A DNA stretch of 5,889 nucleotides from JABILX01 sp041648305 (GCA_041648305.1 JBAZPI010000051.1:1-5889), one strand, 5' to 3'. Positions 1 through 5,882 are shown, counted from the first letter of the stretch. Made by a program: numbers and translations. The notes: generated by a model from the letters alone, not told the origin.

Positions 1-780
1 ATCGTAAGGAACATAGCTCAAAATATGCCCACCTTTATTTACCAAGGCATCAAGCCGCCCGTTTTTATCAATAATTGAAACCATTTCAGCCTTCTTTAAG
101 AAAGACTTATTTCCCCAATAATCCTCGAACGATTCGAAAGAAAATCTCGAGTCAATCTTTTTTTCGGCATATTTGAACGCACCCGTCCCAACCACACTTT
201 CCCCATCCCATTCTTCAGGAAAAATATAGACGGTGGAAAGCCTTTGTAACAGAAGCGGATCAGGCTCGTACGTCTCTACTTCAATAGTATCAACATCCAT
301 CCGTCTGACTTCTTTTATAGTGGAAAGCAAATCTTTCAACTCCGATTCCTCGCCAAATCGCGCCCTATCAATGCTTTCAATTACATCCAAAACGTCCAAA
401 CTCGATCCATCATGAAATTTTACATTTTTTCTAATGTTGAACTCCCAAATCTTGTCGTCAAGAAGCCCCCAAGAAATGGCCAAACACGGCGTCATATTCA
501 AGTCTCTATCAGGTTTAATCAATGGTTCGTAAATATTATTGAGTCGCTCTCTGGAAAAGGAGTTAAATACGGTTGGATTCAATCCTTGAACCGGAAACGG
601 CTCAACAACAACAAGCTCATCTGTCGGATATGTCTTATCTTCGCGCGTAAATCTTTCATAAAAACTCACAAAATCACTCTCGAAAAATAGATACATGAAA
701 AGACCGATAAACACAGCCACGAACATAGCCGCTCCGACGATCTTCATTATTTTCTTCAGTGTTGCCATTAACATTGCCAT
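1..780 (-). CDS. Family 5 extracellular solute-binding protein (oligopeptide/dipeptide ABC transporter type), N-terminal part
   Basis: The minus strand is open from an ATG at 780 to the left edge, giving 260 residues with no stop, so the C-terminal half of a protein usually of 500-600 residues is missing. Residues about 13-33 are a strongly hydrophobic segment after a Lys-containing N-terminus, a signal anchor or signal peptide; there is no lipobox cysteine, so a membrane-tethered extracytoplasmic protein is likely. After it come family 5 (OppA/DppA-like, SBP_bac_5) hallmarks: GLNPTVFNSFSRERLNNIYE at residues 66-85, WEFNIRKNVKFHDGSSLDV at 112-130 and GTGAFKY at 198-204. Known members capture peptides or similar solutes for an ABC importer; no permease or ATPase gene is visible here, and the ligand cannot be told. 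Three in-frame ATGs lie at 780, 774 and 768; 780 is taken as the longest, 28 nt below a plausible transcription start. No clear Shine-Dalgarno is seen. Family assignment is confident, substrate unknown. Confidence 0.85.
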   Translation of the reverse strand, partial: MAMLMATLKKIMKIVGAAMFVAVFIGLFMYLFFESDFVSFYERFTREDKTYPTDELVVVEPFPVQGLNPTVFNSFSRERLNNIYEPLIKPDRDLNMTPCLAISWGLLDDKIWEFNIRKNVKFHDGSSLDVLDVIESIDRARFGEESELKDLLSTIKEVRRMDVDTIEVETYEPDPLLLQRLSTVYIFPEEWDGESVVGTGAFKYAEKKIDSRFSFESFEDYWGNKSFLKKAEMVSIIDKNGRLDALVNKGGHILSYVPYD

Positions 781-814
781 TTTATAGGTACAATTCGCAC
801 AACTTTATCAGGGT

Positions 815-823
815 ATTATACCA
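815..823 (-). promoter_or_regulatory. Extended -10 promoter for the solute-binding protein gene
   Basis: On the minus strand TGG-TATAAT (823 to 815) is a perfect extended -10 element. The -35 region is poor, as is common with extended -10 promoters. Transcription would start near 808, about 28 nt before the ATG at 780. The -10 is embedded in a small inverted repeat, GGTAT-T-ATACC (812-822), that could be an operator or chance. Confidence 0.5.
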
Positions 824-945
824 TAAAAAAGGCTGAAATAAAAGGCTCCCAATTGGTTTACGCTATTAAACCAGTTCCGGACATCAATCTCGTGACATAC
901 AAAGTAAGTTTTAAACCAGAAGAATAACTTTGTTCTTTGAAAATC

Positions 946-1902
946 CTAGATTGAATTTAATAAATCCCATTGAAACTCTTTAATCTTTTCAGCGTTTCCA
1001 TGCTTGGAAACCACGCCCCAATAACTACCAGAGTTATGAAAATCGAGCCTGTCTTTGATACGGATTTGGTTGCGTTTGCTCAACCTTCGTCCGCTTGGAT
1101 ACAAAACTACACCCAAAAATTTCAGACCATGTTTTGTTTCAACAACCAAATTATTTTTTGCATGTAAGCTCAACTTCAGGTCATTTTCAATAAAATTGGC
1201 GGTTAGTGCTTTGATTCGCAACAATTCATCTTTATTCCTGCTGAAAATCACAAAGTCATCTCCATAGCGAAGATATGCCTTGCACTTCATCTCGTGTTTA
1301 ATAAACCTATCAAGTTCATTGAGATAAATGTTTGAAAAGATTTGACTGGTCAGGTTGCCGATTGGCATTCCAACTCCTTCTTTAATTTCAAAACTATCAA
1401 TAATCTCTTTGAGCAAGACCAGCGCTTTTTCATCTCGGATTTTACGTTTCAAAAGCTGGAATAGAATATCATGATCGACATTATCAAAAAATTTACGAAT
1501 ATCAGCTCGCCAAACAAAACCATTGGCATATTTTTTAATAAATACCTGTGTTTTATCAATTGCGCCCGTCAATCCTTTCCCACATCTACACGACCAAGCG
1601 TCGAATATAAAAGTTCTATCAAAAATCTCGACCAAATAATCATAAAAAAGCCGATGAATAACTCTGTCCCTGACGGAAGCTACGGAAATCTCTCTTTTTT
1701 TGTTGTCCGTAACGATGAATTTTCTGTAGTCTCCGTGCTTGTATGTACCATTATCCAAATCATGATGAAGACTGAGAAGTTCTGCCTCGAGGCTATATTG
1801 AAAACAATCCAAACCATGCGATGGTTTTTTGCCTTTTCTATACCTAAACCAACTTTGATAAATATTTTTTAACCCTAAATCAATGGATTCATTACCAATC
1901 AT
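946..1902 (-). CDS. Diversity-generating retroelement reverse transcriptase
   Basis: This 318-residue protein is the DGR reverse transcriptase, which copies the TR transcript into adenine-mutagenised cDNA. The palm motifs are intact: motif A WRADIRKFFDNVDHD at 131-145 with the metal ligand Asp134; the DGR-typical motif GMPIGNLTSQ at 178-187, where the IGxxxSQ form separates DGR enzymes from group II intron and retroviral types (QGxxxSP); the catalytic YGDD at 213-216; and downstream GLKFLGVVL at 259-267. DAWSCRCGKG at 101-110 is the conserved finger segment. There is no endonuclease or maturase domain, and the length is normal for the family. The ATG at 1902 is the only start before the conserved region; it has no Shine-Dalgarno and overlaps the 5' end of the divergent avd by 20 bp. 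The gene lies downstream of the TR on the same strand, as in classic DGRs, so it may be read from the TR transcript. Function is confident from motifs plus the adjacent TR/VR pair. Confidence 0.95.
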   Translation of the reverse strand: MIGNESIDLGLKNIYQSWFRYRKGKKPSHGLDCFQYSLEAELLSLHHDLDNGTYKHGDYRKFIVTDNKKREISVASVRDRVIHRLFYDYLVEIFDRTFIFDAWSCRCGKGLTGAIDKTQVFIKKYANGFVWRADIRKFFDNVDHDILFQLLKRKIRDEKALVLLKEIIDSFEIKEGVGMPIGNLTSQIFSNIYLNELDRFIKHEMKCKAYLRYGDDFVIFSRNKDELLRIKALTANFIENDLKLSLHAKNNLVVETKHGLKFLGVVLYPSGRRLSKRNQIRIKDRLDFHNSGSYWGVVSKHGNAEKIKEFQWDLLNSI

Positions 1903-2227
1903 AAACAGAACTTATGAAGTCTTTAAGACAATAGTGGACACCAACCACAAACTCAATAAAAGATGGAGATTTTCGCTTGGCATTGGAACCGAAGATTCCA
2001 TTGTGGAACTTGTAAAAGAGCTTGTAATGGCAAAGAACGCACCAAAACAACTGAAAGGCAGTTATCTGATCAAAGCAACCGCTTCTTTAGAAGTCCTTAA
2101 AATGAAATTACGACTGTATATCGAATTTAAACTTGTAAATGAAACCGTAGTTTTCCAACTGCAAAATAAAATTGAAGAAATCGGCAAAATGCTTGGAGGT
2201 TGGCTCAAGTCCACATACAGCACATAA
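1883..2227 (+). CDS. avd: Avd-like DGR accessory protein (four-helix bundle)
   Basis: A 114-residue basic, helical protein without signal peptide or membrane segment. It matches the Avd / 23S rRNA intervening-sequence four-helix-bundle family: an N-terminal helix (about 4-21), the TEDSIVELVKELVMAK helix (36-51), the APKQLKGSYLIKATASLEVL block (53-72), and the signature EIGKMLGGWLKS at 99-110. In studied DGRs, Avd is a pentameric barrel that binds the RT and the template RNA and is needed for mutagenic cDNA synthesis; the same role is inferred here. The orientation is unusual: avd is on the plus strand, opposite to RT, TR and target. Its start lies inside the RT gene (20-bp head-to-head overlap) and its TAA stop (2225-2227) lies inside the 3' end of the TR homology. 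No Shine-Dalgarno is seen before the ATG, and any promoter must lie within the RT coding region. There is no in-frame alternative start close upstream. Confidence 0.9.
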   Translation: MDSLPIINRTYEVFKTIVDTNHKLNKRWRFSLGIGTEDSIVELVKELVMAKNAPKQLKGSYLIKATASLEVLKMKLRLYIEFKLVNETVVFQLQNKIEEIGKMLGGWLKSTYST

Positions 2228-2338
2228 ACCATCGCCGAGGCACGCAAACGGGCGTTATCGTTCTGATTGTCTGCATTGTTCTCATTGAGGTTAACCTGAC
2301 GATTGTTGTCATTCCAGTCAACGCCAGAAACATTGCCG
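2220..2338 (-). repeat. DGR template repeat (TR)
   Basis: This segment aligns without gaps to the VR at a constant offset of 482 bases. Read on the minus strand, it is rich in AAC/AAT codons (peptide reading VDWNDNNRQVNLNENNADNQ...), the typical TR signature in which adenines mark sites to be diversified. Over 2237-2338, all 17 TR/VR differences fall on TR adenines: 11 A-to-G, 4 A-to-C, 2 A-to-T. The 19-base stretch 2237-2255 at the 3' (IMH*-like) end is identical in both copies. Beyond it, at 2226, 2227, 2232 and 2234, four further differences include non-adenines, as expected for IMH versus IMH*. The sequence is transcribed as RNA, not translated, although it can be read through as an ORF because it derives from a VR. 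The outermost 8 bases overlap the antisense avd 3' end. The 3' boundary is approximate. Confidence 0.95.
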
Positions 2339-2400
2339 ATATTGACCGAACCTATCCGTTTAACAGCTGTAATCGCAATCGCAACTGTTCGCATTGGTTT

Positions 2401-2492
2401 GCATTTTTCACCCGCTTAAAGCAGGGAAATTCGGCTCAAACGTGATGGTAGATGTGCTTTTTCTTTTGAACACCTCAGAAAGATGCCTTTGA
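2401..2492 (+). pseudogene. Possible relic of a DGR variable-repeat tail in reverse orientation
   Basis: On the plus strand, 2443-2457 matches the 3' end of the VR (minus strand 2716-2702) at 14 of 15 bases, including 11 exact bases, GGTAGATGTGC. Read in that frame it gives NVMVDVLFLLNTSERCL then TGA at 2490-2492, parallel to the ASVVVDVP tail of the target protein. No start codon or full variable core precedes it, so it looks like the end of a lost second target or repeat pointing the opposite way. The match is short, so chance or a shared recognition site cannot be excluded. Confidence 0.35.
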
Positions 2493-2525
2493 TACTTCAT
2501 CATTCTGTTTTTTGGTGCGCAAATT

Positions 2526-2566
2526 CGTAGTAGCCTTGCCATAAAGGCAGGTGACTATTCACTACG
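2526..2566. other. Nested stem-loop in the TR-VR interval
   Basis: An outer 6-bp stem CGTAGT/ACTACG (2526-2531 with 2561-2566) encloses an inner hairpin, either GCCTT/AAGGC (2533-2537 with 2544-2548) or the overlapping CTTGCC/GGCAGG (2535-2540 with 2546-2551, one G-U). A third small hairpin GTGA-CTAT-TCAC (2551-2562) competes with the outer stem. No poly-T tract follows on either strand, so it is not an obvious terminator. It could be a structured RNA or a DNA recognition element linked to the DGR, or the 3' flank of the relic just upstream. The role is unknown. Confidence 0.35.
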
Positions 2567-2619
2567 CTCCGAATCATATCAGATTTTTTCTGAAAACCTC
2601 AAAAATTTTCGTCGCGCGA

Positions 2620-2646
2620 AAAACCCTCTGGAATACAGAGGGTTTT
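2620..2646 (-). terminator. Intrinsic terminator after the DGR target gene
   Basis: A 7-bp GC-rich stem CCCTCTG/CAGAGGG (2624-2630 with 2636-2642) with a 5-base loop is extended by four A-T pairs to 2620-2646. On the minus strand the stem is followed by TTTTT (2623-2619), a standard Rho-independent terminator 41 nt past the target stop codon at 2688. The flanking A/T tracts are near-symmetrical, so it may also work on the plus strand. Confidence 0.75.
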
Positions 2647-2687
2647 AAAGATAAAAATAAAATTCAAAAAATGATAAAATCCAAATA

Positions 2688-3671
2688 TCAAGCAGCTTTA
2701 GGCACATCTACCACCACCGAGGCACGCAAACGGGCGTAAGCGCTCCGAGTGCCTGCATCGCGCTCACGGAGGTAAACCCGACGATTGTCGTCATCCCAGC
2801 CAACGCCAGAAACATCGCCGTTTTTTTCTGGTTCATCATTGACAAAAGTCCAAGTTCCATCCTGTTTCACGTAGTCATTTATAGGTTCTCCGCGTTTCAA
2901 AGAATCCATCATCAAGGCAAGCATTCTCTTCAAATCAACGCCTGAAACACCTTTTTTGGCATATTCTTGCGCAAACCACTGACCTCTTTCTCTCAAGGTT
3001 TTCTTTACATCATCACCTTCGAGCAATTTAGGTTCTTTTGCACCTTCTGTAACAGCAATTCTCCAACCAATGATTGTATTATCCTTAACACCATCACGTT
3101 TGTCGGCTCTTGCAAAGGCCTTCTTATGCCAATCTGAAACGTAAGCGTCAATTTGGCCGTCCATTGGCTTATTGCTATCCAAAGCCGTAGCATAACGAGC
3201 CATTGAAGTGACAGGAATAAGCTGAAGGGAAGGTTTTTCCATTTTCCTAATAACCTCAAGCTGTTCAGGAGTAACTTGTCTTGCAAGAATTTCTTTAGCC
3301 TGTTCCATTGTAGGAGCTGGAACATCGCCTTCCTGAGGTTGTTCAGGATTATATAGATTGAAAGTTTTCAAAGTATCCAATGAACCTTGAAATTGAGCAT
3401 CAACCAATCCGTCTACAAATTTAGCAATTTCCACATCATCGACAACAGCCGTACGTAAAAGAGATGCTATTTTAGCGCGTAGCCTTGGATCTTGAAGACC
3501 TGCAGGTCTAACATTGTTTAGCTTAGGGTCGCCTGCGTCTTTAAGCATTTGATCTGCATCAAGTGGCGTACCTTCAGCGGCTTTTCCTGCTATTTTCAGA
3601 GATGTAACGCCTGCTGGCGCATCGCCTTTTCTACGTTCTACTCCATCCCATGGTTGTCGTTCTAATGGCAT
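2688..3671 (-). CDS. DGR target protein with C-terminal variable repeat
   Basis: This 327-residue protein is the diversified target. Its last 42 residues contain the VR: residues 286-312 include 15 positions that differ from the TR-encoded peptide, followed by the invariant ARLRASVVVDV end. The Trp292 context (GVGWDDDNRRV) and the position at the extreme C-terminus suit a C-type-lectin-like fold, the usual DGR display scaffold; residues about 135-327 (from TPEQLEVIRKMEKPSLQLIPVTS, through DNTIIGWRIAVTEG, to the end) probably form this domain, but that is inference. Residues 1-135 are unrecognised, charged and partly Pro/Gly-rich. There is no signal peptide, sorting motif or membrane segment, so it looks cytoplasmic or exported by an unseen route. 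Start choice: the longest frame begins with TTG at 3755, overlapping the lepA stop; ATG 3671 is preferred because it removes an unlikely 28-residue leader and lies just below a promoter-like sequence. No Shine-Dalgarno is seen. The ligand is unknown. Confidence 0.9.
   Translation of the reverse strand: MPLERQPWDGVERRKGDAPAGVTSLKIAGKAAEGTPLDADQMLKDAGDPKLNNVRPAGLQDPRLRAKIASLLRTAVVDDVEIAKFVDGLVDAQFQGSLDTLKTFNLYNPEQPQEGDVPAPTMEQAKEILARQVTPEQLEVIRKMEKPSLQLIPVTSMARYATALDSNKPMDGQIDAYVSDWHKKAFARADKRDGVKDNTIIGWRIAVTEGAKEPKLLEGDDVKKTLRERGQWFAQEYAKKGVSGVDLKRMLALMMDSLKRGEPINDYVKQDGTWTFVNDEPEKNGDVSGVGWDDDNRRVYLRERDAGTRSAYARLRASVVVDVPKAA
2702..2820 (-). repeat. DGR variable repeat (VR)
   Basis: This is the C-terminal coding end of the target gene and the homing site for mutagenised cDNA. 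It aligns with the TR at 98 of 119 positions without gaps. In the core 2719-2820, every difference is at a TR adenine. The 3' 19 bases (2719-2737) are invariant and GC-rich, as expected of the IMH region. The VR ends only about 12 bases before the stop codon at 2688-2690, so diversification affects the C-terminus and not the stop. Confidence 0.95.
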
Positions 3672-3704
3672 ATTAAAATTTGTTAAATAGTGTAAAGGGA
3701 GCAA

Positions 3705-3733
3705 TTTAATCACATTACGGCTCAATATGTCAA
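3705..3733 (-). promoter_or_regulatory. Candidate sigma-70 promoter for the target gene
   Basis: On the minus strand a perfect -35 TTGACA (3733-3728) is followed 17-18 bases later by a weak -10 (ATTAAA or TTAAAT, about 3704-3710). It sits in the 80-base gap after the lepA stop, and would start transcription about 25 nt before ATG 3671. This lets the target be expressed apart from lepA. The -10 is poor, so read-through from lepA is an alternative. Confidence 0.4.
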
Positions 3734-3751
3734 GCCCAAATGCCCGAAGAC

Positions 3752-5578
3752 TCAATCCTTCTTCAACACCGCTAAAAACGCATCCTGAGGAATATTTACA
3801 TTTCCAACCATTTTCATCCTCTTTTTCCCGGCTTTCTGCTTCTTGAGAAGCTTATCCTTTCGCGTCCTATCCCCACCATAAAGTTTTGCGGTTACATCCT
3901 TTCTAAAAGGAGAAATCGACTCGCGGGCGATAATTTTTCCACCAATCGCCGCCTGTATCACAATCTCGAAATTCGCGCGAGGAATCAGTTTTTTCAACTT
4001 CTTAGACATGTCGCGCCCGACATATTGCGCCTCACTTCTATGAACAATCGCCGAAAAAGCATCAACAATTTTCCCGGCAATCAGCATATCCAGCTTCACC
4101 AAATCCGACTCCTTATAACCAGTAAATTCGTAATTCATAGATCCATACCCGCTCGTAATACTCTTCAAATTATCGTAGAAGTCTATAACTATGGAAGCAA
4201 GCGGCATATCAAACTTCAAAATAACCCTACTTTGATCCAAATACTGAATATCGGTATTAACACCTCTCTTCTTCTGGCACAGGTCCATCACAGCCCCCAC
4301 GTACTCCTTCGGAACCAATATCTCCAGGAAAACATAAGGTTCTTTGACTGCATCAACAGTCGCAGGATCCGGATACGCCGAAGGACTTGAAATCAGCAAT
4401 TCTCCCTGTTTATGAACGACAATAATGTACGAAACCGATGGAGCCGTCACTACCAGATCCAAATCATATTCTCTCTCCAATCTCTCCTGTACAATATCCA
4501 GATGCAATAGCCCCAAAAATCCACATCTAAAACCGGATCCGAGCGCGCTACTGTGCTCAGGTTCATAAGACAGACTGCTATCATTCAACTTCAATTTTCC
4601 CAAAGCGTCGCGAAGGAAATTATAATCCTGCCCATCACTACAAAAGATCGACGCGAAAACATAGGGTTGAACAACGTGATAACCGGGAAGCGGCTTGGCA
4701 TTAACAATCTCGACTTTTGAACCCCTGGACTGCCAAATTGTATCACCCACTCTCGCATCAGCAACCTCTTTCAAACCAGTCACAATATATCCGATTTCAC
4801 CATCTTTTAATTCATCGACAGGCTTATATTTCGGTTTAAAATACCCAACCTCCAACGCCTCAACTTTTCTTCCATTATTCAACAGATAAAGAGTATCGCC
4901 CGTTTTCACGCCACCTGACATCAGTCTGACATACGCAACTACACCCTTATACGAATCATAAACAGAATCAAAAATCAAAGCCTTTAATTCATCGGTTAGA
5001 GGCGCCTTTGGCGGCGGAACTCTCTCTATAATTCTCTTAAGAACAGCCTCGATATTCGTTCCATCTTTGGCAGAAACAGGAATAATTTCTTCCTTCGGAA
5101 TTCCAAGAGCGTCCTCAATCTCCCGCATCCGCCTCTCAATCTCGGCATTGGGAAGATCAATCTTATTTAAAACGGGAACAATTTCAAGATTGTGATTAAG
5201 CGCCATGTAAGTATTCGACAGCGTCTGCGCCTCAATTCCCTGCGTCGCATCAACTATCAAAATAGCTCCCTCCACGGCAGCCAAACTTCGCGAAACTTCG
5301 TATGAGAAATCGACATGTCCAGGGGTATCAATCAGGTTCAAAATGTATTTTTCAACCGGCTTGCCAGCCAAAGAAAACTCATACTCCATCCTGACAGGCT
5401 GGAGCTTTATCGTTATCCCCCTCTCCTGCTCAAGATCCATAGTATCCAAAATCTGCCCATGCTTCATATCACGCTTTTCAAGCGTGTGGGTAATCTCAAT
5501 CAATCGGTCCGCAAGCGTCGATTTGCCATGATCGATATGAGCGATAATGCAGAAATTCCGAATTTTAGAGAGATCCAT
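3752..5578 (-). CDS. lepA: Elongation factor 4 (LepA), ribosomal back-translocase GTPase
   Basis: This 608-residue protein is full-length LepA/EF-4, a translational GTPase that binds ribosomes and influences translocation and ribosome assembly or recycling under stress. With ATG 5578 as residue 1, the G motifs are: G1 AHIDHGKST (13-21), G2 GITIK (54-58), G3 DTPGH (84-88), G4 NKID (138-141) and G5 SAK (169-171). EF-G-like domains follow, and the LepA-specific C-terminal domain is intact, with YGGDRTRKDKLLKKQKAGKK and the ending VNIPQDAFLAVLKKD. A GTG at 5581 directly precedes the ATG and could also serve as start. No Shine-Dalgarno is seen, and the candidate -10 lies so near that the transcript may be almost leaderless. 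It ends in TGA. It is an ordinary housekeeping gene that anchors the region to the chromosome, with no sign of damage or transfer. Confidence 0.97.
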   Translation of the reverse strand: MDLSKIRNFCIIAHIDHGKSTLADRLIEITHTLEKRDMKHGQILDTMDLEQERGITIKLQPVRMEYEFSLAGKPVEKYILNLIDTPGHVDFSYEVSRSLAAVEGAILIVDATQGIEAQTLSNTYMALNHNLEIVPVLNKIDLPNAEIERRMREIEDALGIPKEEIIPVSAKDGTNIEAVLKRIIERVPPPKAPLTDELKALIFDSVYDSYKGVVAYVRLMSGGVKTGDTLYLLNNGRKVEALEVGYFKPKYKPVDELKDGEIGYIVTGLKEVADARVGDTIWQSRGSKVEIVNAKPLPGYHVVQPYVFASIFCSDGQDYNFLRDALGKLKLNDSSLSYEPEHSSALGSGFRCGFLGLLHLDIVQERLEREYDLDLVVTAPSVSYIIVVHKQGELLISSPSAYPDPATVDAVKEPYVFLEILVPKEYVGAVMDLCQKKRGVNTDIQYLDQSRVILKFDMPLASIVIDFYDNLKSITSGYGSMNYEFTGYKESDLVKLDMLIAGKIVDAFSAIVHRSEAQYVGRDMSKKLKKLIPRANFEIVIQAAIGGKIIARESISPFRKDVTAKLYGGDRTRKDKLLKKQKAGKKRMKMVGNVNIPQDAFLAVLKKD

Positions 5579-5587
5579 CACGCGGAA

Positions 5588-5616
5588 ATTCTACAGACCC
5601 CGAAAAATCTAGGCAA
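5588..5616 (-). promoter_or_regulatory. Candidate lepA promoter
   Basis: On the minus strand TTGCCT (5616-5611) and TAGAAT (5593-5588) are separated by exactly 17 bases, matching the sigma-70 consensus at 4/6 and 5/6. The predicted start point falls at about 5581, at the GTG/ATG start itself, which would give a leaderless or nearly leaderless mRNA and would explain the missing Shine-Dalgarno. Confidence 0.4.
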
Positions 5617-5639
5617 GTACAAAGAGAACCATCTGAAAA

Positions 5640-5882
5640 TTACCGCGCTGCACTCATCACTCTATCAGCGCGATATGAAGCAATTTCCGCCTGTTGAGCC
5701 GGACTCAAGCCATCTAAAACATCTCCGTTAACTAAAGTGGACATACTGCATTCTTTTTCAACTCCCTTATTATCACATTCCTGCCACCACCCAACTAAAT
5801 CTCCAGGTAATCCGCGTCCCCTCAATACAGCCTTTCTGGCTTCTGCTACCGCCGTAAGATCCTTCAAATCTCTCAAATTCAT
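5640..5882 (-). CDS. Small hypothetical protein, possibly truncated by the window edge
   Basis: An 80-residue frame ends at TAA 5640, 61 bases upstream of lepA. It is not recognised. The sequence is mostly polar, without signal peptide or membrane segment, with two Cys (in QECDN and KECSM), a GWWQE patch and a helical Ala/Arg-rich C-terminus (SPAQQAEIASYRADRVMSAAR). The ATG at 5882 is the first visible start, but the frame stays open to the edge and only CGGGGAT precedes the ATG, too close for a normal ribosome site, so this may be the C-terminal part of a longer protein. It reads in the same direction as lepA and could be co-transcribed. That it is coding rests on amino-acid composition and tight spacing only. 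Confidence 0.5.
   Translation of the reverse strand: MNLRDLKDLTAVAEARKAVLRGRGLPGDLVGWWQECDNKGVEKECSMSTLVNGDVLDGLSPAQQAEIASYRADRVMSAAR

Noticed and set aside
233..690. Two plus-strand frames of 60 and 92 residues
   Set aside because: They lie antisense to the solute-binding protein gene, whose 260-residue translation clearly matches a known family.
854..873. Small hairpin TGGTTTA/TAAACCA downstream of the RT gene as a terminator
   Set aside because: The stem is A/T-rich with a 6-base loop and no T tract directly follows on the minus strand, so it is too weak to call.
970..1872. Plus-strand frames of 65, 70 and 133 residues
   Set aside because: They are antisense to the reverse transcriptase, which has all catalytic motifs.
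946..1902. Group II intron or retron reverse transcriptase
   Set aside because: There is no maturase or endonuclease domain and no intron structure, and the IGNLTSQ motif with a nearby TR/VR pair is specific to DGRs.
2062..2394. A 110-residue minus-strand frame running through the TR
   Set aside because: It reads the TR in the VR frame because TR derives from a VR, then continues antisense to avd. The Asn-rich peptide is the adenine code of the template, not a protein.
2200..2445. An 81-residue plus-strand frame across the TR
   Set aside because: It is the complement of the TR plus flanking sequence, in a different frame from the VR-tail relic, and overlaps the end of avd; no family resemblance.
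2551..2739. A 62-residue plus-strand frame
   Set aside because: It spans the terminator and runs antisense into the VR; composition is not protein-like and no start signal is seen.
2702..2820. TR/VR pair as a simple gene duplication or a CRISPR-like repeat
   Set aside because: Ordinary divergence would spread over all bases; here the core differences are only at template adenines, and there are only two full copies with no spacers.
3005..3325. A 106-residue minus-strand frame
   Set aside because: It is an out-of-frame shadow inside the target gene.
4025..5731. Several plus-strand frames (64 to 138 residues)
   Set aside because: They are antisense to lepA, whose translation is full-length and intact.
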